Positions 53,236 through 63,300 of a stretch of DNA of 64,000 nt are shown here, one piece after another. Source of the DNA: Micromonospora globbae. GTDB lineage: Bacteria > Actinomycetota > Actinomycetes > Mycobacteriales > Micromonosporaceae. Under the pieces are notes generated by a model, which saw only the letters and a list, made by a program, of their open reading frames with translations, searched no databases and had not been told where the DNA came from. The stretch's first letter is position 1; the number at the start of each line of letters is the position of its first letter. The stretch is taken from positions 124,001 to 188,000 of the forward strand of contig NZ_RAQQ01000014.1 of NCBI RefSeq assembly GCF_003610785.1. Direction: 5' to 3'. Position numbers and translations under genes: made by a program.

Positions 53236-54231
53236 TCAGCTCCCCGGACGCCCGGCCACCTCGTCCGACTCGGGTACGGCGGTGTGCGCCGCGGATCCGG
53301 TGCCCGCCCGGTCGGCGGCGGCGCTGTAGATGTCCGGTTCCAGGTAGATGACCCGGGCGATGGGGACGGCCGCCCGGATACGCGCCTCGACGGCATTGAT
53401 GCCGCGCGCCACCTCCTCGGCGGTCTCGCACGCCGGCACGCCGATCTTCGCGGCCACCATCAGCTCCTCGGGGCCGAGGTAGAGCGTCTTCATGTGGATG
53501 ATGCGCTCCACCTCCGGGCCGTCCGTCACGGCCCGCTCGATGGCCGCCACCTCGTGCGACTCCGCGCCCTCGCCCAGCAGCAGGCTCTTCGTCTCGATGG
53601 CCAGCACGATGGCGATGGCCACCAGAAGGACACCGATCATGCCGCTGCCCACGGCGTCCCACCGGCCGTTACCGGTGGCCAGCGTCATGCCGACGCCGAA
53701 GAGCGCGAACACCAGACCGACCAGGGCGCCGAAGTCCTCCAGCAGCACCACCGGCAGCTCGGGCGCCTTGGCCCGGCGGATGAAGCGCACCCACGACTGC
53801 TTGCCCCGGGTCTGGTTGGACTCCTTGATCGCCGTACGGAAGGAGAAGCTCTCCATGATGATGGCGATGACCAGCACGGTCACCGGAACCCACTGGTGTT
53901 CGGTGATCCCGTGCGGGTCGAAGAACTTGTGGTACGCCTCGTACAGCGCGAAGAGACCACCGACGCTGAACAGCACGATGGCCACGATGAACGCGTAGAT
54001 GTAGCGCTCGCGGCCGTAGCCGAACGGGTGCTGCGGGGTGGCCGCCCGCTTCGCCCGCCGCCCGCCGAGCAGCAGCAGCCCCTGGTTGCCCGAGTCGGCC
54101 ACCGAGTGGATCGACTCCGCCAGCATCGACGACGAGCCGGTCAGCAGGAACGCGATGAACTTCGTGACGGCGATGCCGATGTTGGCCAGCAGGGCGGCGA
54201 TGATCGCCTTCGTCCCGCCGTTCGCGCTCAC
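53236..54231 (-). CDS. Cation diffusion facilitator transporter
   Basis: A 331-residue CDF-family efflux protein with about six helices. Metal-site residues lie in AESIHSVADSGNQ (the CDF helix-2 motif, with S-H-D arrangement) and in VVLLEDFGALVGL (helix 5). Conserved HPFGYGRERYIYAF follows the second helix. The C-terminal cytoplasmic domain (about 225-310) is the metallochaperone-like dimer domain. The GTG at 54229-54231 is preferred over a longer start. It exports zinc, iron or a related divalent ion; its place within a mannose-phosphate operon may serve metal supply to ManA. Confidence 0.9.
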   Translation of the reverse strand: MSANGGTKAIIAALLANIGIAVTKFIAFLLTGSSSMLAESIHSVADSGNQGLLLLGGRRAKRAATPQHPFGYGRERYIYAFIVAIVLFSVGGLFALYEAYHKFFDPHGITEHQWVPVTVLVIAIIMESFSFRTAIKESNQTRGKQSWVRFIRRAKAPELPVVLLEDFGALVGLVFALFGVGMTLATGNGRWDAVGSGMIGVLLVAIAIVLAIETKSLLLGEGAESHEVAAIERAVTDGPEVERIIHMKTLYLGPEELMVAAKIGVPACETAEEVARGINAVEARIRAAVPIARVIYLEPDIYSAAADRAGTGSAAHTAVPESDEVAGRPGS

Positions 54232-54301
54232 GCCGCCCCTCCGCTCCGCCGCCGCGCGAGGCCGCCGGACGCGGGGGTCCCGCGCCGGCCACAACGTCCG
54301 A

Positions 54302-55498
54302 TCACTGGTTCGACAGCTCCTTCATCTCGGTGATGGCGGGCACCGCCATCGGGTCCAGCCCGTGGGCCAGAGCAAGGTAGATCGACGCGAAGTCCGGCAC
54401 CGCGGTCAGGGAGGCGAGCCGCTCCAGGGCGGAGCCGCCCTCGGCGGTCACCACGTCGCAGCGCACGCCCCGGCGCTCGGCCAGCGTCTGCACCGCCTCG
54501 GCGCGGCGCTCCTCGACGGCCAGGGGCTCGTCGGCGTCGTCCTCGGCGTTGAGCCCGCCGTCGCGCAGCAGCACGAGGCGCAGCCGGGTCGCGTCGCCGC
54601 CGGTCTCGTCCGGGTCGGCGAAGATGTCCCGCTCCCCCTCGACCAGCCCGCCGAAGACGCCGTCGAGCAGACCGACGCGGCCGCGACCGGCCTCGCCCAG
54701 CGCCCCGGTCACCACCGGGTAGCGGGCGTTGGCCGACAGGGTGTCGCCGAACCGCCGGGCCGCGACGGTCGCCAGCGGCGACGAGCCCCAGACGATCGGG
54801 ATCGAACCGGCCAGCCCGAGGGCCAGCGACTTCGCCGGGTTGACGAACGACTCCGCGGTGGGCCGGCAGCGGTCGGCGTCCGCGTCGAGCCGGGCCGCGG
54901 TCTCGGCCAGGTCCGCCTCGTTGACCTTGACGAGCCCGAGCGTACGGGCGGCGAGCAGCACGGGGACGGTGAGCGCCCACAGGCTGGCCCGGGCCGGGGC
55001 GCGCCGCGGCACGGGGATGAACGGCGCGCGGGCGCGTTCGGCGACCGACTGGAGTTGCGAGTCGGGCGCGCCGACCGCCACCAGGCGGGCGCCCCGCCGG
55101 TGGGCGGCCTCGGCGGCGCCGAGCGCCTCGGGGCTGCGGCCGGAGGCGCTCACCGCGATGACCACGTCGGCGGCGCCCACCCAGCCCGGCACGCCGGCGC
55201 TGCGGTGCGCGATGACCGGCACCGGGCAGCGGGGCCCGGCGACCGTGGCGAGCACGTCGCCGGTGCGGCCGGCCGTACCGATGCCGGCGATCACCACCGC
55301 CCGCGGCCGGCCCTCGTCGGCGAGCACCGACAGGTTCGCCTCGGCGGCCAGCGCCGCCGACTCGCGTACCTGCGCTCCGGCGGAGGCGGTGTGCCGCAGC
55401 ATGCCGCCCGGGTCACGCTCGGCGAGCGCGTCGGCGTCGTCGAGCAGGGCCTCGTCGGCCTCCCGGTGACCACTGACCCCGGCCGTACCGTCGATCAT
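54302..55498 (-). CDS. SIS-domain phosphosugar isomerase-like protein
   Basis: A 398-residue protein of the bifunctional phosphoglucose/phosphomannose isomerase type (Rv3256c equivalent). The first SIS domain has VVIAGIGTAGRTGDVLA and VVIAVSASGRSPEAL; the second half has AGSIPIVWGSSPLATVAARR and the catalytic-like VTGALGEAGRGRVG. Charged C-terminal residues end ITEMKELSNQ. Whether it is an active isomerase or only binds sugar phosphate is not established. Its ATG overlaps the Trm112-like gene stop (ATGA). Confidence 0.85.
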   Translation of the reverse strand: MIDGTAGVSGHREADEALLDDADALAERDPGGMLRHTASAGAQVRESAALAAEANLSVLADEGRPRAVVIAGIGTAGRTGDVLATVAGPRCPVPVIAHRSAGVPGWVGAADVVIAVSASGRSPEALGAAEAAHRRGARLVAVGAPDSQLQSVAERARAPFIPVPRRAPARASLWALTVPVLLAARTLGLVKVNEADLAETAARLDADADRCRPTAESFVNPAKSLALGLAGSIPIVWGSSPLATVAARRFGDTLSANARYPVVTGALGEAGRGRVGLLDGVFGGLVEGERDIFADPDETGGDATRLRLVLLRDGGLNAEDDADEPLAVEERRAEAVQTLAERRGVRCDVVTAEGGSALERLASLTAVPDFASIYLALAHGLDPMAVPAITEMKELSNQ

Positions 55499-55680
55499 GA
55501 CGGCTGCCCCGGGCCGCCGCGCGCCTCGTCCAGCAGCAGCACCGGCACGTCGTCGCGGACCTCGAAGATCCGGCCGCACTCGGTGCAGGTCAGCGTCTGC
55601 GCCTGCGCGTCGTAGTCGAGGGGTGCGTGGTGTGTGTCCGGACAGGCGAGTATCTCGAGCAACTGCGGATCCAGGGCCAC
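55495..55680 (-). CDS. Trm112-family small protein
   Basis: A 61-residue protein with a zinc-ribbon-like layout: LLEILACPDTHHAPLDYDAQ and LTCTECGRIFEVRDDVPVLL. Of the usual four cysteines three are visible (CPDTHH and CTEC). Trm112-like proteins partner methyltransferases in eukaryotes; bacterial members are uncharacterised. It overlaps the SIS gene by four bases and lies 61 bases after the manB stop, so it is part of the same operon. Confidence 0.88.
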   Translation of the reverse strand: MALDPQLLEILACPDTHHAPLDYDAQAQTLTCTECGRIFEVRDDVPVLLLDEARGGPGQPS

Positions 55681-55741
55681 GGCGCGGCTCCTTCCACGTG
55701 TGCGGCTTCACCCCCGGCGGTGCCGAGCGGCGCAGGCGATC

Positions 55742-57127
55742 TTATCGGCGAACCCGGTCGAGCACCTCGTCACGGAGTGCGGTCATCCGCGCGCGGGTGG
55801 GCGCCTCGACGTTCAGCCGCAGCAACGGCTCGGTGTTCGAGGCGCGCAGGTTGAACCACGCCCCGTCGGGGAAGCGCAGGGTCAGCCCGTCCAGCTCGTC
55901 GGCCTCCGCGTCCGGGTACGCGGCGCGCACCTCGCGCATCGTCGCGGCCTGGTCGGCCACCGTCGAGTTGATCTCACCAGAGGCGACGTACCGCTCGTAC
56001 TCGCCGGCGAGCACCGACAGGGGCTGCGACTGCTCACCCAGCGCGGCCAGGGTGTGCATGGCCGCCAGCATCCCCGTGTCGGCGAACCAGAAGTCCCGGA
56101 AGTAGTAGTGCGCCGAGTGCTCGCCGCCGAAGACGGCGTTGGTGCGGGCCATCTCGGCCTTGATGAAGGAATGCCCCACGCGGGCCACCACGGGCTCCCC
56201 GCCGTGCTCGCGGATGATCTCCGGCACCGCGCGGGAGGTGATGAGGCCGTGGATCACCGTGGAACCCGGGTGCTTGGCCAGCTCGCGGGCCGCGACCATC
56301 GCGGTGATCGCCGACGGCGAGACGGGCTCGCCCCGCTCGTCCACCACGAAGCAGCGGTCGGCGTCGCCGTCGAAGGCGAGCCCGATCTCCGCGCCGTGCT
56401 CGACCACGGCCCGCTGGAGGTCGACCAGGTTCGCCGGGTCGAGCGGGTTGGCCTCGTGGTTGGGGAAACTTCCGTCGAGTTCGAAGTAGAGCGGAACGAT
56501 CTCCAGCGGCAGGGCCGGCAGCACGGCGTCCCCGAGCACGCTCGGCACGGTGTGGCCCGCCATGCCGTTGCCCGCGTCGACCACCACGCGCAGCGGGCGG
56601 ATGTGCGTGAGGTCGACGAGCTTGCGCAGGTGCGCCGCGTACTCCGGCAGCAGGTTCCGGCGCTCGGCCGGACGGGTCGGCTCGCCGGCCGGGCGCGGCT
56701 CGTCCTTGTCCAGCAGCGCCTGCGCCCGGTCGCGGATCTCGGCGAGCCCGCTGTCCTGACCGATCGGACGGGCGCCGGCGCGGCACATCTTGATGCCGTT
56801 GTAACGGGCCGGGTTGTGGCTCGCGGTGAACATCGCGCCGGGCAGGTCCAGCGAACCGGACGCGAAGTAGAGCATGTCGGTCGAGGCCAGACCGATCTCG
56901 ACGACCGACCGCCCCTCGGCCCGTACGCCGGCGGCGAACGCGGCGGCCAGGCCCGGCGAGGTGGCCCGCATGTCGTGCCCGACGACGACGGACTCGCCGG
57001 GTTCGTCGGTGGCGTTCAGCAGCTGGCAGAACGCGGCCCCGAGGGCCTCGGCAGCCCGCTCGTCCCACTGGTCAGGCACCGTCCCGCGGACGTCGTACGC
57101 CTTCACGATCTGGGACAGATCAGACAC
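55742..57127 (-). CDS. manB: Phosphomannomutase/phosphoglucomutase
   Basis: A 461-residue alpha-D-phosphohexomutase that interconverts mannose 6-phosphate and mannose 1-phosphate. The catalytic phosphoserine is in FTASHNPARYNG, the metal-binding loop is AFDGDADRCFVVD, the sugar-binding loop is GGEHSAHYYF, and the phosphate-binding loop is LRASNTEPLLRLN. GTG 57127 follows AAGGAGAGAACC. It heads the operon of Trm112-like, SIS isomerase, CDF transporter and ManA genes, providing GDP-mannose precursors. Confidence 0.96.
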   Translation of the reverse strand: MSDLSQIVKAYDVRGTVPDQWDERAAEALGAAFCQLLNATDEPGESVVVGHDMRATSPGLAAAFAAGVRAEGRSVVEIGLASTDMLYFASGSLDLPGAMFTASHNPARYNGIKMCRAGARPIGQDSGLAEIRDRAQALLDKDEPRPAGEPTRPAERRNLLPEYAAHLRKLVDLTHIRPLRVVVDAGNGMAGHTVPSVLGDAVLPALPLEIVPLYFELDGSFPNHEANPLDPANLVDLQRAVVEHGAEIGLAFDGDADRCFVVDERGEPVSPSAITAMVAARELAKHPGSTVIHGLITSRAVPEIIREHGGEPVVARVGHSFIKAEMARTNAVFGGEHSAHYYFRDFWFADTGMLAAMHTLAALGEQSQPLSVLAGEYERYVASGEINSTVADQAATMREVRAAYPDAEADELDGLTLRFPDGAWFNLRASNTEPLLRLNVEAPTRARMTALRDEVLDRVRR

Positions 57128-57195
57128 CGGTTCTCTCCTTGGCCGCAGGTCGTCACGCCCCCTGAGCGTATCGGAGGGGTTCGCCCGCGCCCCGC

Positions 57196-58320
57196 TCAGC
57201 CGGGGAGCCGGGGCATGAACACGGTGTGGTCCGGGCCCTCCCCCGCCGGCGCCCCCGGGGTTCCCGCTGCCGGCGGCGTCGCCGGTGTCACCGGGGTCCG
57301 CGGCGCGGGCGCCGCCGGCGCCCCGGACGCGGGTGCCACCGGAGCCCCGGACGTGGGTGCCACCGGAGCCCCGGACGTGGGCGTCGGGGCGGGCCCGCCG
57401 GCGGGGCGGGTGCCGTACACGGCGCCGCCCGTGAGCCGCGGTGCCGGTGTGCCGTAGACACCGCCCGCGGCCGGCGGCTGCCCGTACACCGGGCCGGGCC
57501 GGGCCGGCGCCGCCAGCGGCCCTCCACCCGACCGGTACGTGGTGCCGCCGGGGTTGCCGACGGGCGGCGGGACGACGCCGCCGGTCGGCTCCTTGTCCTC
57601 GCGGGAGCGGCGGAACAGCAGCACGATCAGCAGCGCCCCGATGGCGACCAGGCCGAGACCGACGAACATGATCGGGGACATACCGGAGGACTCCTTGGTG
57701 TTGGTGGTGCTCGGCCCACCGGTCGGTGCGGCCAGCGCCGCCGGGGTGGCCGCGTCGTCGACGACCGCCTCGGACGGGCTCAGGGTCGGCGACGGCGTCT
57801 TCGAGGGGGTCGGCGAGGCCGACGCGCGGGAACCCAGCACCCGCGCGGACACGGTGTCCCGGCCCAGGCTTCCGCCGGCCGCGTTGCTGGCCTCACCGGT
57901 CACGCTGAGCCGGCCACCCGGCGTCCCGGCCGCGAAGGCGACCCGGTAGCGCACCGTGATGCCCTTGCCCTTGCAGAGCTTCGGTTTCGCGGGGGCGGTC
58001 TGCGTGGTGGTCACCGTGCCGCTGCCACCGGCCGGCACCGGGAACCAGCGTCCACCGTAGTTGACCTGGACGCTGACCTGGCGGGCGTCGAGCCCCTCCA
58101 GGCGGAACCCCAGTGCCGTACGCAGCAGCACGCAGCCGTCGCTGCGCCTGCGCACCTCGACGTTGACCGTCTGGGCGGACCCGCCGGCCCGGAAGCTGTC
58201 CGCCGACCGCACCCGCACCGAATCGTCGTCGGCCAGCGCGGGGGAGCCGCCGAGGAGCACGAGCCCACCCAGCACCGCGCAGACCGTCGCGAGCCGGGCC
58301 GCGTGCCGACCTACCGACAT
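57196..58320 (-). CDS. Secreted, membrane-anchored protein with Pro-rich tail
   Basis: A 374-residue protein. A signal peptide (about 1-32, ending SPALADD) leads into a beta-rich extracellular domain with two cysteines (RRRSDGCVLLR and KLCKGKG), then a Thr/Pro/Ser stalk (ASPTPSKTPSPTLSPSE). One transmembrane helix (PIMFVGLGLVAIGALLIVLL, about 215-237) is followed by a cytoplasmic tail rich in Pro/Gly with repeated PTSGAPVA units. No family was recognised; it may be a cell-surface adhesin-like or signalling protein. ATG 58320 is used; GTG 58326 is possible. Confidence 0.8.
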   Translation of the reverse strand: MSVGRHAARLATVCAVLGGLVLLGGSPALADDDSVRVRSADSFRAGGSAQTVNVEVRRRSDGCVLLRTALGFRLEGLDARQVSVQVNYGGRWFPVPAGGSGTVTTTQTAPAKPKLCKGKGITVRYRVAFAAGTPGGRLSVTGEASNAAGGSLGRDTVSARVLGSRASASPTPSKTPSPTLSPSEAVVDDAATPAALAAPTGGPSTTNTKESSGMSPIMFVGLGLVAIGALLIVLLFRRSREDKEPTGGVVPPPVGNPGGTTYRSGGGPLAAPARPGPVYGQPPAAGGVYGTPAPRLTGGAVYGTRPAGGPAPTPTSGAPVAPTSGAPVAPASGAPAAPAPRTPVTPATPPAAGTPGAPAGEGPDHTVFMPRLPG

Positions 58321-58541
58321 GTTCACCTCGCCGTTCCTCCCCGGTGGCGTCCGCGCGTCAGGCTACTACCGCCCCACCTGGCCCACCGGTCATAGAGCGC
58401 CCCGCATGTGTGCCGCATTACCCCTGGTTCCACCCCGCGACGGCCGGTCGCCGGCCGGTCCGGGGAGCCCGGCACCGGCCCCGTCCACGGCGTGCGGGCG
58501 GCCGGCCGGCGGCCGCGTCCTGACCCGGCGGGCGGCCCGGT

Positions 58542-59246
58542 CTACCGTCGCGTGGCGGTCGCGAGGGCGTCCCGGCAGGGCCGGTCGGCGGTCCGGGTCG
58601 TCTCCGGCAGCCGGTGACGCGGAGTGAGGGCGAGCACCTGGGCGACGGCGTTGTCGAGGCTCACCCGGTGCCCGACGCTCACGAAGACGGGCTTCACGCC
58701 GCTGCGGGTACGCAGCACCCGACCCACCACCTCGTCGCCGTCGCGCAGGGGCGACCAGGCACCCCGCTCGGCCTGCGGCGGTGTCCACACGCCCACCAGC
58801 GGCGTCTTTCCCACCCCGATCGACGGCAGGTCGGTGACCACGCCGAGATGACAGGCGAGCCCGAACCGGCGCGGGTGGGCGAGCCCGTGCCCGTCGCAGA
58901 CCAGCAGCTCGGGACGGGTGGCCAGCCGGTCCAGCGCGGCGAGCAGCGCGGGCAGCTCCCGGAAGGCGAACAGCCCCGGAACGTACGCGAAGGCGGGCCG
59001 GCCGACGCTGACGGCCCGGTCGACCACCTCCAGCGTCCGGGTGTCGAGGACGGTGACGGCGGCCGCGAGCAGGTCACCGCTCTCGGCGTACGCCACGTCC
59101 AGCCCGGCCACCGTGGCGGGCGCGGACGGACCGGGGCCGACGAGGTCGACCCGCGACCGCAACTCCTCCTGCACCGCGACGGCCTCGGCCACACTGGACG
59201 GCGTCGCGGCCGGATCCGGCCCGCGTGACCCGCTCGGCGTCGTCAC
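58542..59246 (-). CDS. nfi: Endonuclease V
   Basis: A 234-residue DNA repair enzyme that nicks DNA one base beyond deoxyinosine. Conserved residues lie in ATVAGLDVAYAE (first metal Asp), FAYVPGLFAFRE (Glu), LLVCDGHGLAHPRRFGLACH (second Asp and substrate loop), and GVGKTPLVG (Lys). The tail VSLDNAVAQVLALTPRHRLPETTR matches family members. The GTG start is at 59244-59246. It is 4 bases downstream of the DinB gene, so they are probably co-transcribed. Confidence 0.92.
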   Translation of the reverse strand: MTTPSGSRGPDPAATPSSVAEAVAVQEELRSRVDLVGPGPSAPATVAGLDVAYAESGDLLAAAVTVLDTRTLEVVDRAVSVGRPAFAYVPGLFAFRELPALLAALDRLATRPELLVCDGHGLAHPRRFGLACHLGVVTDLPSIGVGKTPLVGVWTPPQAERGAWSPLRDGDEVVGRVLRTRSGVKPVFVSVGHRVSLDNAVAQVLALTPRHRLPETTRTADRPCRDALATATRR

Positions 59247-59250
59247 GCCG

Positions 59251-59850
59251 CTACTGGCCGACCCGGCCGTCGATCAGCTCGCGGAGCAGGTCCGCGTGGC
59301 CGTTGTGCCGCGCGTACTCCTCGATCATGTGCACGAGCAGTTCGCGCAGCGAGATGGTCTCGCCGTCGCGCATGCGCCCCCGGGTCGCCAGGTCCGGCGT
59401 ACGGTCGACCAGCCGCTCGGCGAACTCGATCTCCGCCCGCCAGTTGCGCCACGCCTCCGCGACCACGTCCGGGTCGGCGATGGCGTCGTTGAAGTCGGCG
59501 TCCCGGTCGTCGTCCGTGCGGTAGATCGGCGGTACGTCCTCGCCGGCCATCACCCGCCGGAACCAGCCCCGCTCCACCTCGGCCATGTGCCGGACCAGGC
59601 CGAGCAGCGACAGCGTGGACGGCGGCACGGCGCGCCGGGCCAGCTGCTCGGCGTCCAGGTCGGCGCACTTGAGTTGCAGGGTGAGCCGCTGGTCGCGGAG
59701 GTACTCGACGAGCACCGTCCGCTCGTCCTCGAAGCCGCCCTCCGACCGCGGGTCCTCGTCGGGGTGGACGAACATGTTCGACCAGGCGAAGCCGGAGGAT
59801 CTCCCCTGCTCGGCGGGCCCGGCTCCGTCCGCGGCGGGCGAGTCACTCAT
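59251..59850 (-). CDS. DinB-family (DUF664) protein
   Basis: A 199-residue four-helix-bundle protein. Metal-site His residues are visible in LVRHMAEVERGWF (DUF664 motif) and EEYARHNGHADLLRE. DUF664/DinB proteins in actinobacteria act as mycothiol-dependent transferases or are of unknown function. The ATG at 59848-59850 is chosen; the region upstream belongs to another transcription unit. It lies just upstream of endonuclease V. Confidence 0.88.
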   Translation of the reverse strand: MSDSPAADGAGPAEQGRSSGFAWSNMFVHPDEDPRSEGGFEDERTVLVEYLRDQRLTLQLKCADLDAEQLARRAVPPSTLSLLGLVRHMAEVERGWFRRVMAGEDVPPIYRTDDDRDADFNDAIADPDVVAEAWRNWRAEIEFAERLVDRTPDLATRGRMRDGETISLRELLVHMIEEYARHNGHADLLRELIDGRVGQ

Positions 59851-59890
59851 ACCGCGACCCTCGTGCACGCCGATGGGCGCCGCAAGCGGT

Positions 59891-60340
59891 TTACGCCTCC
59901 TGGTCCGGCGCCGCCAGTGAGGGGTCCGCTCCAGGGTCACCGGCCCGCTGCAACTCCTCCTCGAACATCACGAAGGTCCGGCGGCAGATTCCTCGGACCA
60001 GAGCGGCTTCCTCGACCGTGAGGACACGACCCTCGTCTTCCGCCACCGCCTGAATCGCCCTGACCGTCTCGTAGAGGGCGAAGACGGCGCCGTCACCGGA
60101 CAGATAGCGCGAGCGGTACAACTCCACGTCCTGCACGAACTGGTCGACAGTTCGACTGAAGACGTCACCACCCACGGCGAACACGATCTCGTCGAAGAGA
60201 TCGTTCTCCTCCACCCAGCCGCCGGTCTCCATGGACACCCGCCAGACCCGGGCACCGCCCTCCGGGGTCGCGACGATCTTCACGGGTGAGGCGTAGTAGA
60301 GGTGAAACGAAGGTAGGACCAGTCCGGCCGTTTCCGGCAT
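59891..60340 (-). CDS. Candidate immunity protein for the adjacent toxin
   Basis: A 149-residue soluble, acidic protein (FHLYYASPVKIVATPEGG, WVEENDLFDEIVFAVGGDVF). No recognised domain, signal peptide or membrane helix. Its ATG (60338-60340) overlaps the toxin stop codon as TGATG, so it is translated from the same message. Small acidic proteins encoded directly after polymorphic toxins are typically their immunity partners, which is the basis of this call. Which toxin domain it would neutralise is not known. Confidence 0.6.
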   Translation of the reverse strand: MPETAGLVLPSFHLYYASPVKIVATPEGGARVWRVSMETGGWVEENDLFDEIVFAVGGDVFSRTVDQFVQDVELYRSRYLSGDGAVFALYETVRAIQAVAEDEGRVLTVEEAALVRGICRRTFVMFEEELQRAGDPGADPSLAAPDQEA

Positions 60341-63300
60341 CAGCGCTTCTCCTCGTACGTCGCCATCAGTGCGCGCCAGAACAGTTCCTGCGCTCGGCGT
60401 AGGAGACCGTCGGCGATGGCTCGTTCCTCCGGTGTCAGGGCTCGACGGTCGGCTCGGGCGATGGATTCTAGGTCACGACGCACTTCGAACAATGCGTGCT
60501 CCCAGGCGGCCACCTCGTCGAGGCGTGCCAGGTGCAGCCGAAGTTCCGCCAGGTGTCCGTTGGACATCCTCAGAATCAGTTGCACGTCGCGGTAGCCGCT
60601 CTGTTGAGGTGCCACGAACCTGTCCTCGAACCGGACCACGGCGACGTCCGGTCTCTCCCTCAGCCGGGACAGCGCCGCATACAACTGGTCGAGGGTCTGG
60701 AACTCCACCTTGGCCGCAGCGAGATCGATCAGTCTCGAGGCGTCGCCACGGTACTTGGTGACCTTGTCCTCGGCCCGGCGTCGATCCTTCGGCCGTGTCC
60801 GCCAGCCTGGCTGGCCCACCCGCTCCCCGCCCTCGTGCGCCAGCGAGATCGCCAGTTCGTTCAGCTCCTCCTGAGCTACCGCGGCCTTGGCGTACAGGGC
60901 ATCGAGGTACTGCTCGCGATAGGCCGCGTCATGTCGTCTGCGTTGGTCGAATCCGGGTTGGGCCGCGAGGCCGTAGTCCCGGGCCAGGCTGGAGCTGACC
61001 CGTCGTTGCTCGTCGGTCAGCGGGGTCGGCTGGGGCACTGGTGGGTTCTCGCCGGCCACCGCCGCCGGGCCACGCGCCGCGATGTCGTCGAGTACGTCGC
61101 CGAGCACGTCGATGGCCTGCTGATGGCTGGCGAGGTGACGCATCGTCAGGGGTCGGGCGGTCAACGAGTGGAGCAGTTCCGGTGTCGCCCGCAGCATGCG
61201 GACGAGGTCGGGCCGCTCGACCAGGTCGCGGACCAGGGCCTCGGCGAGCAGCGGCTCGCCGTGCGGCGGGTGCCGCCACGCGCCGTCCAGCATGGCCCGC
61301 ACCCGCGGTTCGGCGAAGAGCGTGACCAGTTCCCGCGCGGCGGCGTCGTCGAGGTGCGGCGCGAGTCGCCGCACCGTGGGCACGTCGAGCGCGGCGACCA
61401 GGTCGGGCGGGGGTACCCCGGCGCGGAGAGCGCTGTCGAGGTCCGGCGCGCCCGCGAGGACGTCGGCGACCGGCTCGGGAGCGTGGGCCGCCGAGCCGGG
61501 CCCCGCGAGGACGTGGATCCGGTTGAGGTACGGGTGGCCGTACCCCTCGTCGGTGGTCGCCGGCGGGTGGTCGGGCAGGTCCGGCAGGGCGCTGAACCGG
61601 CCCCGGCGCAGCCCCGCCACGGGCAGGGGGCGGGCATCCGGGCCGAGCACCAGGACGTCGAGGTCGACCGCGTTGTAGCGGTACGGCGCGCCGCGGTGCC
61701 GGTAGAGCGGCCGGGTGTCGATCCGCCCGGTCTGCGGGTCGAGGTAGAGCACCGTGCCGTCCTGGTTGAGGGCGACCGAGATGTGCGAGCCTCCGCCCTC
61801 CCAGGTGTTGATGACGAACGCGTAGCTGCCGTGCCCGCCGAGCAGCAGTTGGTCGTGCAGGGTGCGGTACCCGTGGTCGACGGCGTCCCGCCGCTGCGCC
61901 GGCCCGGAGTCGGTGTCCGGCTCGCAGAGCCGCTGGAACCGGCCGCCGGTCACGTCCTCGACGCGCCGGGGGCCGTTCAGCTCGCCGTGCAGCGGCCGGT
62001 TGACGTCTCCCGCCGCGTACGCGTCGAAGGTGCGCGGCGCGGACACCCGCGGCCGCCCGTGGGCCCAGGTGTCGAACAGCGACAGGGCACAGTCGACGCA
62101 GTTCAGCCCGCGCGTCGGGTCGGCGGCCGGCCCGCCGTCGTTCACGAGCCGGAACCAGTCGCCCCGGCGCGGATCCGGAGTACGGATGACGCGGCCGGCC
62201 GGGTCGCGCGGCACCCGCCGCTCGACGTCGGTCTGGTGCAGCGCCAGCGGCGGACGCAGCCCGCCGGGCCGCCCGTACCTGCGGGACCGGTCGATCGGCG
62301 GGGGTCGGTCGTCACCCGTGAGCGCCGAGCGGTCCGTCGTCTCGACCGCACCGGGTGCGAGGTCGCCGACGTCGTCGTTGATCCGCCGGAAGTCCCGCTC
62401 GCCGACCTCCACCACCGGCGGGGCGGTGGTGCCGGCCAGCACGGCCTCCGTGACGTCCGACTGCTGCTGGCACCAGCGTTCCCGGGCGTACGCCTCCTGG
62501 AAGTGCCGCTCGGCGTCGGCGCGCCGGCCGGCTTCGGCGAGCATCCGCCCCTGGCCGATCAGCCACCGCGCCTCGTCGTACGTCCGTTCGGCGGCCAGCC
62601 GCAGCTCGGCGGCGCGGTCCTGACGGCGGTTCTCCTCGTGGGTCCGCCGCTGGTGCGCGAAGTGGCCCCGGTAGCGGCGCCGCTCGAAGGCGTCCCGGTC
62701 GGCCGCCCAGGTGGCGGCGTACCACTCGGGGGTCCTCGGCCGCAGCACCTGGCCGCCCACGCCAGCGTGGGTGGGCGCCGGCGGACCCGGCGGGGCGGGC
62801 GGCGGCACTACCGGCGGGCTGCCCGACGCGGACGGTGGAACCGGGGGCGGGGAGACCTGCGGCGGTGGGACGGGCGCGAGTGGTGACGGTGGAGCCGGCG
62901 GCGGCACGACGGGCGGGTGGACCGGCGCGGATGTCGGGACAGCAGCCGGCCCGGGTGTCGGGGCGGCAACCGGCCCCGGTGTCGGGACCGCGGCCGGGGC
63001 GGTGGTCGAGCCGGTCGCCGGGTGCGGCGGAGCCGTGTCCACCCCGACCGCCGCGGGAGGTGCGGCGACTGGAGCGCCGCCGAGCAGCGGTGTGGACGGC
63101 AGACCGCCAGCCATCGACGACGTCGCCTCGGCCGCGGCCGGCCCGGCTGTCGCCGGTACCATCCCGCTCAGCGCGGGACTGCCGGTGTCCCCGGCCGACA
63201 CCGGCGCCGTGGCGCTGTCGACCGGCGAGCGGGTGCCGGGCGCAACGGCCGCCGTGGGCCGCTCATCGACGGCGTGCGGTGCGCCGGCCCCCAGCGGCGC

